From the IMG/VR virus record IMGVR_UViG_3300033144_004391, positions 1 through 46,130 of that record: a stretch of DNA of 46,130 nt; one strand, given 5' to 3'. The DNA comes from a virus. This document shows positions 14,983 to 23,488 of the stretch, one piece after another. Numbering within the stretch: the stretch's first letter is position 1; each line of letters opens with the position of its first letter. The notes under the pieces are model-generated. The model worked only from the letters and a program-made list of their open reading frames with translations. It did not search any database and was not told where the DNA came from. Made by a program: the position numbers and the translations under genes.

Positions 14983-16018
14983 AGTTGTGACACCTACATA
15001 TGTAAAGTAACTCTTTATGATCCGAAATGATGCCCCGCCCTGCGCTGAAGTGTTTATAGTCCTTTGAGAACACTTTAACTTCACCTTTAGCTTCCAGGCA
15101 CCCTACAATTTCTTCTTCTGATATCTTGGCATTTGCAGTTCTGGAACCTTTACTGCCCATATTGTTATATGAAGTAACTATATACCGCGCATTGATTGAC
15201 TCTATTAAATCTTCAAATATAGCTGGTGCTTTTTTTGTGCAGTACAAGCTTCTCAAATGCTCTCTATCTCTCATCTTCTTAGTTATACCAATTAGTTCTG
15301 GTTTTTGCCAGCAAGCAATATTTTCTAATAAATGATATAGAGAACCATACTGGCGAGAATTGTATGGTGGGTCCAAATAAACAACGTCGCATTGGATTTC
15401 TTTTGCCAAGACATTCGCGTCTTTATTAAAGATCTTGTTATTACTATTCTTACTGTTATCAATAACAGGAACCTTCATCTTTAACGGCTCAGAGGAGTCC
15501 AAAACCTTTCGGTAGGCGTCGAAGTGGCCGCATGTGTTAGCACTCTTGTCGATGGCATAGATCAAGGAAGTAACAAGGATCGCGTATTCTCTAAAGCCAA
15601 CAGTATTAGCTATATAAAGTCCTTCGATATGCTCTCTTATGCCGCCGATAGTAAATGCGTTGTCAAGAGTAAAATAGCTATCCGCAAAGTTTTCCGAGAC
15701 ATAGTTTGGTTCTCGGAATGTTTTACTGTTTAGTTCTGAGATTATGTCCTTAATTATTTCAATTCTATAAGGTTTATCAGAAAACCATGTTACGTAAACT
15801 AAATAGTTCGAGTAGAGAAGATCGTTTATGTATAGGGGTCGGTCTTTGGTGTTGAACTGATGGGCGACTGCGCCGGTCCCGGCGAATAGGTCGCAGAAAG
15901 ATTTTATAGCACCGCACTCAAGTTTTATTTGAAAATCAATGAAGCGCAACAACTTAGATTTATTTCCAAGATATCTTCTGTTACCTATTACAACCGAATT
16001 GTCGTCAGTCTCTGTCAT
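14972..16018 (-). CDS. D12-class N6-adenine DNA methyltransferase
   Basis: The product has 348 residues. It has the D12 (Dam-like, alpha) order: N-terminal RRYLGNKSKLLRFI, SAM-binding FCDLFAGTGAVAHQF, IND as the ribose-binding Asp, and catalytic DVVYLDPPYNSRQY, with an insert between the SAM site and DPPY that would carry target recognition. Such enzymes methylate adenine to protect phage DNA from host restriction. No restriction endonuclease gene lies beside it, so it is an orphan. It overlaps the reductase fragment upstream by 4 bases (ATGA) and the Cas4-like gene downstream by 11. Its A+T-rich coding (KNSNNKIFNKD) looks different from its neighbours, hinting at acquisition. Confidence 0.93.
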   Translation of the reverse strand: MTETDDNSVVIGNRRYLGNKSKLLRFIDFQIKLECGAIKSFCDLFAGTGAVAHQFNTKDRPLYINDLLYSNYLVYVTWFSDKPYRIEIIKDIISELNSKTFREPNYVSENFADSYFTLDNAFTIGGIREHIEGLYIANTVGFREYAILVTSLIYAIDKSANTCGHFDAYRKVLDSSEPLKMKVPVIDNSKNSNNKIFNKDANVLAKEIQCDVVYLDPPYNSRQYGSLYHLLENIACWQKPELIGITKKMRDREHLRSLYCTKKAPAIFEDLIESINARYIVTSYNNMGSKGSRTANAKISEEEIVGCLEAKGEVKVFSKDYKHFSAGRGIISDHKELLYICRCHNYGI

Positions 16019-16929
16019 GCAATACTACAAGATCCCCCTCCGCAGGCCACTTCGCCTTGGGGTTGGGTTGTATCTTCTTCCTCGTGCATTTTAGTCCAAT
16101 CAACACGGCGATAGCCATTAATCAATCTATTCCATTTAATCTCGTCTTCCGGTGTCACAACCTCCTCACGAGGCGCAAAGGGGAAATTCTTATCAAGAGT
16201 AAAAGGAACAAAAGTCATGGCCGCAATCCGGTGTCTATTCTTCCATACCTCTTCAATTACGTCTTCCACCTCGTCGTCACGAACAGTAACCGAGCAAGAG
16301 ACGTTATGAGTAGCCCCTGGCGACATAGAAGGATCAGCGGTGCCGGGAACAATCCAATTAGTATAGGTAGAAAAGACTCTGCTAAGGAAATGCAGCGCCG
16401 GTTCTTCCTTAACAGTAACCGCTTCTTTTGGTGCTTCTATCGGGAAAACAATAGACCAATCCCCGTTGGGTTTTACCTCAACCATATGAGGGTTTTTATC
16501 ACGAAAATAAACAGCCGGAGCCTCAAACTTGTTCGCTGTTATTCGCCTAAAGTAACGTCGTGCATGATGAGGATGGATGCCCGATCCTACGACACCCAGG
16601 ACAACCGAAGCCGTCCCTGATGGCTTTATTGTTGTCACACGCGCTGCTGGACGAATATTGACAAGGGCAGCATATTGACGATTTGTCTCGACAGCTACCT
16701 GGGCTGCTTTTTTCTGCGCTAAAGGATCGAATGCAAGACGTGGGTTATCGGCCATGCCCGTCATACTAACACCAAGAAGAGCTTCCCGGCGCTGTACTGC
16801 CTCGGACACTTCACCGAGATAAGGAAATTTGTTATACGCTGCCTGTAACGTTCCGATAAAAGCGGCAGCACGAGCGGAAGCAAAATACTCCTCTTCGTTT
16901 TCAATACGAGCCATATTGATTTCTGTCAA
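16015..16929 (-). CDS. Class II ribonucleotide reductase, C-terminal part (out of frame with the N-terminal part)
   Basis: 304 residues are listed from the TTG at 16929, but the frame is open further upstream and encodes FCNLTEINMARI, the conserved reductase segment with the second active-site Cys. Also present are the loop T-T-I-K-P-S-G-T with VVGSGIHPHHARRYFRR, and the C-terminal redox pair CGGGSC with the C-x4-C spacing of Lactobacillus leichmannii RTPR (C731/C736). It needs the N-terminal ORF (16926-18287) for activity. The join is a -1 frameshift at the GGGG run 16944-16947. Starting at TTG would lose the essential Cys, so independent translation makes little sense. Confidence 0.9.
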   Translation of the reverse strand: MTEINMARIENEEEYFASARAAAFIGTLQAAYNKFPYLGEVSEAVQRREALLGVSMTGMADNPRLAFDPLAQKKAAQVAVETNRQYAALVNIRPAARVTTIKPSGTASVVLGVVGSGIHPHHARRYFRRITANKFEAPAVYFRDKNPHMVEVKPNGDWSIVFPIEAPKEAVTVKEEPALHFLSRVFSTYTNWIVPGTADPSMSPGATHNVSCSVTVRDDEVEDVIEEVWKNRHRIAAMTFVPFTLDKNFPFAPREEVVTPEDEIKWNRLINGYRRVDWTKMHEEEDTTQPQGEVACGGGSCSIA

Positions 16930-16950
16930 ATTACAGAACGAAACCCCTTA
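16926..16950 (-). other. Frameshift site in the ribonucleotide reductase gene
   Basis: The minus strand reads CCTAAGGGGTTTCGTTCTG here. Frame 0 reads AAG GGG TTT and stops at TGA (16926-16928); slipping back one base on GGGG gives GTT TCG TTC TGT AAT TTG, restoring S-F-C-N-L-T-E-I-N. One extra G in the run would also fuse the two ORFs. Confidence 0.85.
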
Positions 16951-18287
16951 GGATAAGATCCCATTACTTCACGATACTGTTCCTGGGTAATTGTTGGATT
17001 CAAGCTGATTTCGCCGCATGGATTGCATCCATAATCGGGGTTATCTGTAAACAGAAAGCCGGGGTCGCCATAAGATTTTTGCGATAGTCTCATCAGCCTC
17101 ATGAAAGGTCTTTTGGTGATCTTCCTGCGCAAAAATACAGCAGAGTTATTAGCCATCTGCCGTTGATCATTAAGACCAGGATCGTTAGGGCCGGTCGATG
17201 GACGGAAATTATCAGAAGCTTTCGCCCGCATCATTTCCCCGTCGTCAGCGGAGAACAAGGAAATAAGGGAAGACCTACGAATACCCCCAGCTAACACAGC
17301 CAACGCTGTAAAGCACATAATATCGTGACACTCAATAGGCCGCAGCTTACGACCCTTCGCGTTTGTAAGTAGTGATCGAACATTCTCAAGGCATTCACGA
17401 AGAGGTAAATGCCCTGGAGCTTTACCGCCTGAAGAAATGAAAGAACCCTCCCCACGAATATTAGAATAATCAAACTCAACCCAATACCCTTCAACATGAG
17501 ATTGTATAAGCTCACCAAGGGAATCGCCCCAACCCTCTATAGAATCGTGGACAGTGTAGTGCTTGACTCTCTTTGAATCTATTCTTTTCATCTCAGGCAA
17601 TTTATTTACATGTTGCCATTGAACACTGAAACCAACACCGCAACCGCAAAGCAATAAATAGAACACTTCTTGAAAGGTGCGAATACGATCAATAAGAGTA
17701 AAACAGCAGTTGTAAAGTCTAGCATTATGCTGGTCAACTGGTGGGCCTGCAAATTGCATCGATCTCATACTAGGCAAGACCTTGCGATCATAAACAAACT
17801 TAAACGCAATGTTAATATCTTCTTCAAGGTAAGGGAAACGTGCTAGATGCATATCACGCACTCTTGTCACAGTCTCCTCGTATGTCTCTCGGCGTCCTTC
17901 TTCGGCGTTATAGCGAGCATACTTAGCGGAGTGTATGTAATTCGCCATAGCAATGTTATCAGGCACTAAACGATCTTCCCTGGCTTGCTCGCGAGTTTGA
18001 CGATACCGAATATAAGAACGCGCCGCCTCGTTAAACCCATTATCCATAAGAGTATTTTCAACAACGTCTTGGACGACTTCAATGTCAACGGACCCACTGT
18101 TATCTGGTTCTAATTTCTCCACCACTTTTTCAGCAAGCATTTGTAAATCGGGCATCTCTATAAAGTTATGAATATCAAGGAAAGAACAACCCATCGCTTT
18201 CTTTATTTTACGTATATCAAATTTCTGTAAATCACTGCTTCTTTTGCGAATAAACAACACTACATCGCTCCTTACCTTTGTTTGCAT
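16926..18287 (-). CDS. nrdJ: Adenosylcobalamin-dependent (class II) ribonucleotide reductase, N-terminal part
   Basis: 453 residues. Residues 1-95 form an ATP-cone (VVLFIRKRSSDLQKFDIRKIKKAM), the allosteric activity site. The catalytic barrel follows with RLYNCCFTLID (C194/C195, first redox Cys) and NPCGEISL, where C424 is the thiyl radical Cys and E426 the active-site Glu. The frame then drifts into SYPKGFRSVI and stops, while the expected FCNLTEIN continues in the -1 frame. Whole, the enzyme would be about 757 residues, of the monomeric RTPR type, making deoxynucleotides with B12 as radical source. No separate class I small subunit or class III activase is nearby. The frameshift may be programmed, mutational or a sequencing error. 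Confidence 0.92.
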   Translation of the reverse strand: MQTKVRSDVVLFIRKRSSDLQKFDIRKIKKAMGCSFLDIHNFIEMPDLQMLAEKVVEKLEPDNSGSVDIEVVQDVVENTLMDNGFNEAARSYIRYRQTREQAREDRLVPDNIAMANYIHSAKYARYNAEEGRRETYEETVTRVRDMHLARFPYLEEDINIAFKFVYDRKVLPSMRSMQFAGPPVDQHNARLYNCCFTLIDRIRTFQEVFYLLLCGCGVGFSVQWQHVNKLPEMKRIDSKRVKHYTVHDSIEGWGDSLGELIQSHVEGYWVEFDYSNIRGEGSFISSGGKAPGHLPLRECLENVRSLLTNAKGRKLRPIECHDIMCFTALAVLAGGIRRSSLISLFSADDGEMMRAKASDNFRPSTGPNDPGLNDQRQMANNSAVFLRRKITKRPFMRLMRLSQKSYGDPGFLFTDNPDYGCNPCGEISLNPTITQEQYREVMGSYPKGFRSVI

Positions 18288-18337
18288 TGATTCCTCCTTA
18301 TGCTAGTAAGAACTAAGAAGCGCCTATTATAAACACT

Positions 18338-18763
18338 TTATTTCTGGTTTTGCGAGCCTACGGTAAACCATATTGTCGCATTTCTTCCGGTGACCTGACA
18401 TTCCCTTGGCCCCCCTCTTGTCACAAGACCTTCTTTTTCCAATTCTGGAAGTCTCCTGCCTATTTTTCTACTATCCCTATCTTCGGCAATAAGAGCCAAC
18501 TCATTTGCAGTCTTGCCGGGATTATTAGAAACAAATCCAAGCGCCCTCAATTGACTACCCCTACGCTTTGGTGCAAAATAAACAGCCGCCTCTGCTGACG
18601 TTGAGGGATGGCACTTACGGGCCATCGTCTTAGAAACAGCGTCAACAATAATTTTGTAGCTTATCGTTGTCTCGCAATCCTTGCATCGTAGACCAACACC
18701 ACGCTCAATAGCAATAGAAACGGCACCTGAGTCCACCCCGCGCCCGCAACCTGGACATTTCAT
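18338..18763 (-). CDS. Zinc-ribbon plus winged-helix DNA-binding protein
   Basis: The product has 141 residues from the ATG at 18763, which has AGGAGG five bases upstream (an in-frame ATG at 18778 has none). Residues 1-35 hold a zinc ribbon: MKCPGCG and LRCKDCE. Residues 70-141 look like a winged helix: LRALGFVSNNPGKTANELALIAEDRDSRKIGRRLPELEKEGLVTRGGPR, then TIWF as the wing strand. It is probably a transcription regulator. The gene stands alone behind a CGGTA-type motif (18788-18803), with the reductase downstream. Confidence 0.72.
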   Translation of the reverse strand: MKCPGCGRGVDSGAVSIAIERGVGLRCKDCETTISYKIIVDAVSKTMARKCHPSTSAEAAVYFAPKRRGSQLRALGFVSNNPGKTANELALIAEDRDSRKIGRRLPELEKEGLVTRGGPRECQVTGRNATIWFTVGSQNQK

Positions 18764-18787
18764 AACAACCTCCTGCATAGTTAATAA

Positions 18788-18803
18788 CTATAATGTTATA
18801 CCG
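18788..18803 (-). promoter_or_regulatory. Promoter-like motif, CGGTA family
   Basis: The minus strand reads CGGTATAACATTATAG, identical to the motif at 27061-27076. It stands upstream of the zinc-ribbon winged-helix gene. Confidence 0.55.
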
Positions 18804-18839
18804 AGGAGGAAGATGATATGAGGATGAATTCTCACAAGA

Positions 18840-19427
18840 TTATTCAAGAATCATAGCTTCTTTAGGAGGGGCAGATACCTGAAAGATAAATCGGTTTCTT
18901 TTGATAATTAAGCAGCCAGAAGCAGGCTGGACCCAATATCTTGTATTCCTAAACCACTTAGTACGACTCCTGCACCATCGAAGAGCCGTCGCGGTCGAAT
19001 CTTCAAGGTCAATAACAAAATCGCTGCAAATGTCCTCGTTGAAGTCAATGATGTCTTCGCCTAGATAATTAAGATTATAATATCCACCAGCAATCCTTAA
19101 AGCCAACTGGTTATCGAAAACGCGCCAAGACAACTTATCAAGATCCTTTTCTGATTCTGTCAGCGACATAAAATACTCATCCACACTTCGCAGAGTCAAA
19201 GACAACGGCAACGGCTTAATGGTGATAGTATCCTTTTTTTCTATTTCTAATAATAAAACTCGTTGAGTCAGATTATTAATAAGTTCCCTATGCTCCTCAT
19301 TCCTAATACTTAAAGAGGCGGCATAGCGATTGACATTGCACTCTAATTTACTAAAGCGCCCATCAACAGCCGAAGAAATATCTTCCGAATTTTCACAATC
19401 AGTATCGTCGTCTTCTGTACAACTCAT
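18840..19427 (-). CDS. Unknown protein with coiled-coil stretch
   Basis: The product has 195 residues. It has an acidic start (TEDDDTDCENSED), a predicted coiled coil (NEEHRELINNLTQRVLLLEIEKK, residues 43-65), then a mixed domain with acidic LGEDIIDFNEDICSDFVIDLED and aromatic TKWFRNTRYWVQPASG. I do not recognise the family. It overlaps the resolvase-like gene by 4 bases, so it belongs to that recombination operon. Confidence 0.65.
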   Translation of the reverse strand: MSCTEDDDTDCENSEDISSAVDGRFSKLECNVNRYAASLSIRNEEHRELINNLTQRVLLLEIEKKDTITIKPLPLSLTLRSVDEYFMSLTESEKDLDKLSWRVFDNQLALRIAGGYYNLNYLGEDIIDFNEDICSDFVIDLEDSTATALRWCRSRTKWFRNTRYWVQPASGCLIIKRNRFIFQVSAPPKEAMILE

Positions 19428-19807
19428 TTGATACCCTCAACAATCTTATCGAAATCGTCTGCTGGTATCAAAACCCAATCTTTGGGTACCGGCGGCGATT
19501 GACCCTCAAAGCATATCTCCATGATAGGCGTCAATCCCGAAGTAAGAGCTTGTTCTACGATTTTAATTAGCTCAGAGGATTTTATGAACCGCCCGCCTCC
19601 CCTGGTAGTCTTGGCTTCGCGCAAGAATTTAATATCTCTAAGATCGGCAGGGCGACCTGGTTTTGAGCCAGACCCTCTCACACGTTTAGCGCCTGTACGC
19701 TTTGCTATCCTCTTCTCGTGAGATGCACCACGGCGACCTGTCGTCATCGCCTTGTCAAAATTCGGTTCGGCACGACGGCGCGGTCGATTGAAGTCAGGAC
19801 CAGACAC
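19424..19807 (-). CDS. PD-(D/E)XK Holliday-junction-resolvase-like nuclease
   Basis: The product has 127 residues from GTG 19807 with GAGGG five bases upstream. After a basic start it shows the Hjc-type pattern: HEKRIAKRTGAKRVRGSGSK with Glu early in the helix, PADLRDIKFLREAKTT with the Asp and the E-x-K of the active site, SSELIKIVEQALTSGLTPIMEICFEG, then WVLIPADDF. These small enzymes cut four-way junctions or nick branched DNA. With the RuvC-like gene it gives this phage two candidate resolvases. Confidence 0.7.
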   Translation of the reverse strand: MSGPDFNRPRRRAEPNFDKAMTTGRRGASHEKRIAKRTGAKRVRGSGSKPGRPADLRDIKFLREAKTTRGGGRFIKSSELIKIVEQALTSGLTPIMEICFEGQSPPVPKDWVLIPADDFDKIVEGIK

Positions 19808-19808
19808 C

Positions 19809-20051
19809 TCAACCCTCTCTTAAAACAGTTACAGTCGCATTGCTCGACTCAGTCCAATTATAAATCGTCACGTCGTTGGGGTTTCGCCATGCAACCACGC
19901 CCCCAAAACCTGGGGGGGATAAGTTCTCAGGTATCACCCAATGGCATTGACGCTCAAACGCCTGCGTTATCGTAACACCATGCGGCCTAGTCTTCGTATA
20001 AACAACAGCGCCCACCGCTATCAACATCGTGTCAAATACCCTTACCGCCAT
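19809..20051 (-). CDS. Small protein of unknown function
   Basis: I choose the ATG at 20051 (80 residues), with AGGTGG four bases upstream, over a longer frame from 20135 whose extra residues look random. The product has hydrophobic strands (FDTMLIAVGAVVYT, GVVAWRNPNDVTIYNW) and no catalytic motif. It stops one base before the resolvase-like gene's start region, in the same operon. Confidence 0.5.
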   Translation of the reverse strand: MAVRVFDTMLIAVGAVVYTKTRPHGVTITQAFERQCHWVIPENLSPPGFGGVVAWRNPNDVTIYNWTESSNATVTVLREG

Positions 20052-20144
20052 AAACCCACCTAACTTGAAATATAATATCCCAAATAAATATAATAGCTGA
20101 AAAGCTCCAAACCACGCCATGCCATGCCGCACCAAACCCTAAAA

Positions 20145-21368
20145 TTAACTTCTACAAAGCTCACGAATGAAAACGTCCCAGAGCTTTTGTTGAGCTTTGT
20201 CGTCGTTTCTAAAATTCTGCATAACATCGTCGTTTATGCGTCCATTGCAAAACTCTGTTTCTCTTTCTTCGTCGTTCTGCGCCCACCCTTCGGGTATTTT
20301 CAAGCAGCGGCCTTCTTTACCTGTTGTGAGAAGCCCATACCTCTTTGCATACATCCACATCGAAGCAGCATTATCTGGATCACCTTTTCGCCGTCCGTGC
20401 GTGTTTTTAAGCCAGTACCGATAGGTACCCGAACGTCCGGGTGGGCAACATGAAGACGTTGTCACCCTATAATCAACCTCTTGATAATCGGGTGTAGCGT
20501 CTAGCTTCTTGGCACCTTCCATATCGCTTTTTTTAAGGTCTGTAAATGTCCCGTCAGACTTCACTGACCGAAATCTCCATTTGCTTTTAGAAGACGAAAA
20601 CCGAATATCCAAGCTGGTTGCAAAGTTTTGTCCTTTCCCTCCAGGTAAAGTTTCCGGTATGTATTGACTAAGAGTACCACGAATTTGATTGATAATTATT
20701 ATCGTAGGCACTTTATTAACGTCTTCAAAGCCCCTTTGAGAAAGAGCTATAACCCATTTCCTCATAGCTTTATTAACAAGCTTTGCCGAACGCCCTGGCA
20801 ATTCACCATCTTCTGTTGGTTTTTCAATCTCAGCACGAGACACCATATGAGCAATAGAGTCAACAATAACAAGGCCAATACCTTGACGAATAGCCATATC
20901 AACTAGGTCAATAACCTCATTACCAGAATCAGGTCGTTGAAATAACACAGCCGACATATCAATGCCATGATCCGTCATCCAATCAATCATTAAAGAATCA
21001 GCTAGTTTATTTTCTAAGTCAGCAATAAGCGTTCCTGCTGGTCGTCTATGACTGCATTTACACGGCCCTCTTGCAAAACAATAGGCGCAGTGTTTTTGCC
21101 ATGCAGTAATTGTATTTAAGCAAGATCCCGATTTTGTTGATCGAGGCGTGCCCCATGCCCTTGATATACGTCCACGGGGCCATCCGCCGAAGGTGGCAAT
21201 GTCGAGAGCGAAGTTCCCAGTGCTTATCCTTGGATATTCCCGTGAAGGCATATCTGAAGCCCTGATAATAGATTTGGTCCATCGTTTTTCAGCTTGCAAT
21301 TGAAATAACTGCAACGGATCAGGCGGAACAGATACCTTCGCAGCAACTTTTTTAGTTTTCTTCGCCAT
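20145..21368 (-). CDS. RecA/UvsX-like recombinase with Cys-rich insert
   Basis: The product has 407 residues from the ATG at 21368. The RecA core starts with ISTGNFALDIATFGGWPRGRISRAWGTPRSTKS; Walker A is G-T-P-R-S-T-K-S, closer to UvsX (GPSKSFKS) than to RecA (GPESSGKT). Walker B is QGIGLVIVDSIAHM, with PTIIIINQIRG for the L2-adjacent strand and LPGGKGQNFATSLDIRF after it. Between Walker A and the next strand, C94-x2-C97-x5-C103-x-C105-x-H107 forms a likely zinc-binding insert that bacterial RecA lacks. It would pair homologous DNA in replication and repair with the SF2 helicase, SSB and resolvases nearby. Confidence 0.88.
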   Translation of the reverse strand: MAKKTKKVAAKVSVPPDPLQLFQLQAEKRWTKSIIRASDMPSREYPRISTGNFALDIATFGGWPRGRISRAWGTPRSTKSGSCLNTITAWQKHCAYCFARGPCKCSHRRPAGTLIADLENKLADSLMIDWMTDHGIDMSAVLFQRPDSGNEVIDLVDMAIRQGIGLVIVDSIAHMVSRAEIEKPTEDGELPGRSAKLVNKAMRKWVIALSQRGFEDVNKVPTIIIINQIRGTLSQYIPETLPGGKGQNFATSLDIRFSSSKSKWRFRSVKSDGTFTDLKKSDMEGAKKLDATPDYQEVDYRVTTSSCCPPGRSGTYRYWLKNTHGRRKGDPDNAASMWMYAKRYGLLTTGKEGRCLKIPEGWAQNDEERETEFCNGRINDDVMQNFRNDDKAQQKLWDVFIRELCRS

Positions 21369-21564
21369 TATCCCCATCCCACTCAACATTGTTATCTATT
21401 AACCAAGTAGCGTCGGGGTCAGGCACATAAGTAATATCCACTTCCCCATTTGCTGTCACAAGCCATCCTTCTGGCGTTCTCGCTATATATAAGGAAGGAA
21501 AGTTATAACGACTCCAGCCATCCGGCCCTTCCTGCTCAACTCTCTCCCAAATGAGCTTCTTCAT
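21352..21564 (-). CDS. Small protein of unknown function
   Basis: The product has 70 residues, rich in Trp and acidic residues (EGPDGWSRYNF, DATWLIDNNVEWDGDNGEEN). AGGGG lies five bases before the ATG at 21564. It overlaps the recombinase gene start by 17 bases, so it is probably co-translated. The family is not recognised. Confidence 0.6.
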   Translation of the reverse strand: MKKLIWERVEQEGPDGWSRYNFPSLYIARTPEGWLVTANGEVDITYVPDPDATWLIDNNVEWDGDNGEEN

Positions 21565-21573
21565 TTGTTCCCC

Positions 21574-21918
21574 TTATAAATCCCGAAGTGAACCAAGAAA
21601 TTCTCTCATCTCAGGTAACTCCCCGACGAGATGTTGCTTTGCCCGCTCGTAGGCTTCAACTCCTGCTTCTTCAATGAATTCTTTGTAGGCTGGAATTGAG
21701 TATTCAATGGCAACAGTGATGCTCTGGTAGGATCGGGACATGGTGACTCCAACTCTAGCCGTTGCGAGCGCCGGAGTCGTCGCGAACGAATGTATCTCAA
21801 CAATCTCTTCGTCTCCAACATCGTCCTCATCCTTAGCCTTACCCCTTGTCATCTTCACCTTACGAAAAACTTTAAGCTTAGTCGGAACGATCTTACACTC
21901 AGGTGTTGTTTCCTTCAT
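21574..21918 (-). CDS. Small protein of unknown function
   Basis: The product has 114 residues. It has a basic and then acidic start (RGKAKDEDDVGDEEIVEI), then a strand-helix part (SITVAIEYSIPAYKEFIEEAGVEAYERAKQHL). The ATG overlaps the stop of the SF2 helicase gene as ATGA. The position between helicase and recombinase suggests an accessory recombination factor; no motif supports a specific role. Confidence 0.6.
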   Translation of the reverse strand: MKETTPECKIVPTKLKVFRKVKMTRGKAKDEDDVGDEEIVEIHSFATTPALATARVGVTMSRSYQSITVAIEYSIPAYKEFIEEAGVEAYERAKQHLVGELPEMREFLGSLRDL

Positions 21919-23366
21919 TTTTTCCCTCTTGACGTAGATTTTCTACTTTTTGATATTACATTATTCTTTTTAACTTGGGTTACCTCACAACCTAAATCCT
22001 CGTAAGCCCAAATCCGCCTATCTGCTTGTTCTGAGGCGTATTGGACTCCTGATTCAGTAATGTCAACCCACATTAAAGACTTTCTACCTTCTGGCCCCTT
22101 ATCGCGAAGTCGCCCTATGGGTTGGAGCGGTTTTGCTAATGGTGTCACCGCAAAGCCTGTATCTAAGTGAGGCGCGTTGAATGCGGTGGACGCCATTGAA
22201 TAAGTCGAGAAAATAAAGTCGGCACCTAGAGCTTCTTCGAGCGTGGCAATTCTTTTCCTCATGTCTTTAGGCTCGCCTTTTTGCTTGCTCTTAGAGATAA
22301 AGAGAGCTGATTTTGTCTCAATCTTGGCCTTTTCCATCTCTTTATCGAAAACTTCTTTCAGTTGTAAAAGATGTTTTCTGTAATGAGAAAAGACGATGGC
22401 TTTCCGGCCTTTTTTCCTGGCGTCTACAAGGAGTTTGCCGATCATGACATTGCGTCCGTGATCTTTTGACACAACCATCCGATACTTAGTCAACTCAGGC
22501 TTTTGAGAAGGCCAAGCGGCGTATGAACCTCTCTTATATGTAGTTTCGTATTCAACAAGTATGACTTTTGGTTTGGCGATGTTTTCGGTCTTATTAATAG
22601 TATGCCCAACAGCCCCGAAGTTCCAAGAGATGATAGAACCTAAACCATCTTGGCGACTTTCATCCGCGCTCATTCCTAATCTATATCGAGCTGGAAATCT
22701 CTGGAGAATCGTCTGCCATACAGGTGCGCCATAACGATGGACTTCATCAGCAACAATAACCCCAAATTGTTCAAAAAGCTCAGGTGGAAATTCTCGACCA
22801 GAGTAGAGAGTTTGCACCGTCATTATGGTGATAGCTTTACCTAAATCGCACCGACCCTCTTTAACAATTCCAATGTCCTCTGGCTTGATACCAAAACATA
22901 ACTCAGCATGTTCAACCCAATTGTCAATCATATGTTCGGCATAAACTAGAACACCTATAGACTTCTTGAATCTCGCAGCAACAGCGTATCCCAGAATAGT
23001 CTTACCACACCCTGTAAAAGCCTTCAGGATGCCAGCCTTATAGTCAGACAGATGGGCATACATCTTATCAACAGCCTCTGGCTGTCCTCGTTTCGGATCA
23101 AGAGTGACTTTCAAATCAAAAGTCTCATCCAACCCTGTAACGTCTCTCTGTTCAGACTTCAAGTATAAATCGTGGTCAAAGTATCTTGGCATCCATAACC
23201 AGTCGCCATCTTTGACATAGCATTTCACAGTCTCGTCTGAACCTTTATACTTGCGTTGAGTAAGTGTTAATTGCTGAATCAAATAATTCTTATCTCTGCT
23301 TTTTAAGTCTGGTAAATAAACCACAACTCCTGATTTCGCTAATGATTCTATATTTACCGGCTTCAC
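21915..23366 (-). CDS. SF2 (DEAD/H, UvsW-like) helicase
   Basis: The product has 483 residues if started at GTG 23366 (GGAGG seven bases upstream); an in-frame ATG at 23411 would run through a promoter-like motif and has no ribosome site. Motifs appear in order: RGQPEAVDKM (Q-like), AFTGCGKTILG (I), VLVYAEHMIDNW (Ia), IMTVQTL (Ib), VIVADEVHRYG (II, DEVH), LGMSADESRQDG (III), KAIVFSHYRKHL (IV), and LQPIGRLRDKG (VI, Q-x-x-G-R-x-x-R). The layout fits UvsW/RecG-like phage helicases that remodel recombination intermediates and R-loops. Confidence 0.88.
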   Translation of the reverse strand: MKPVNIESLAKSGVVVYLPDLKSRDKNYLIQQLTLTQRKYKGSDETVKCYVKDGDWLWMPRYFDHDLYLKSEQRDVTGLDETFDLKVTLDPKRGQPEAVDKMYAHLSDYKAGILKAFTGCGKTILGYAVAARFKKSIGVLVYAEHMIDNWVEHAELCFGIKPEDIGIVKEGRCDLGKAITIMTVQTLYSGREFPPELFEQFGVIVADEVHRYGAPVWQTILQRFPARYRLGMSADESRQDGLGSIISWNFGAVGHTINKTENIAKPKVILVEYETTYKRGSYAAWPSQKPELTKYRMVVSKDHGRNVMIGKLLVDARKKGRKAIVFSHYRKHLLQLKEVFDKEMEKAKIETKSALFISKSKQKGEPKDMRKRIATLEEALGADFIFSTYSMASTAFNAPHLDTGFAVTPLAKPLQPIGRLRDKGPEGRKSLMWVDITESGVQYASEQADRRIWAYEDLGCEVTQVKKNNVISKSRKSTSRGKK

Positions 23367-23386
23367 CACTATACCTCCATAACAGT

Positions 23387-23402
23387 CTATGTAGTTATAC
23401 CG
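23387..23402 (-). promoter_or_regulatory. Promoter-like motif, CGGTA family
   Basis: The minus strand reads CGGTATAACTACATAG, 20 bases before the preferred GTG of the SF2 helicase gene. Its presence argues against the longer ATG start at 23411. Confidence 0.5.
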
Positions 23403-23488
23403 CCAAGACATAAGATTCGACGAAGATATTTATTAAGTTTTTATGAATACAAAATTCGCTGTTCGCGAATAGCAAATACTTTTAGTCA

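Noticed and set aside
14972-16018. Complete restriction-modification system
   Set aside because: Neighbouring genes are reductase and Cas4-like nuclease; no restriction endonuclease is adjacent to either methyltransferase within the window.
18288-18337. Cobalamin riboswitch before the B12-dependent reductase
   Set aside because: Only 50 bases are available and I see no B12-box or required stems.
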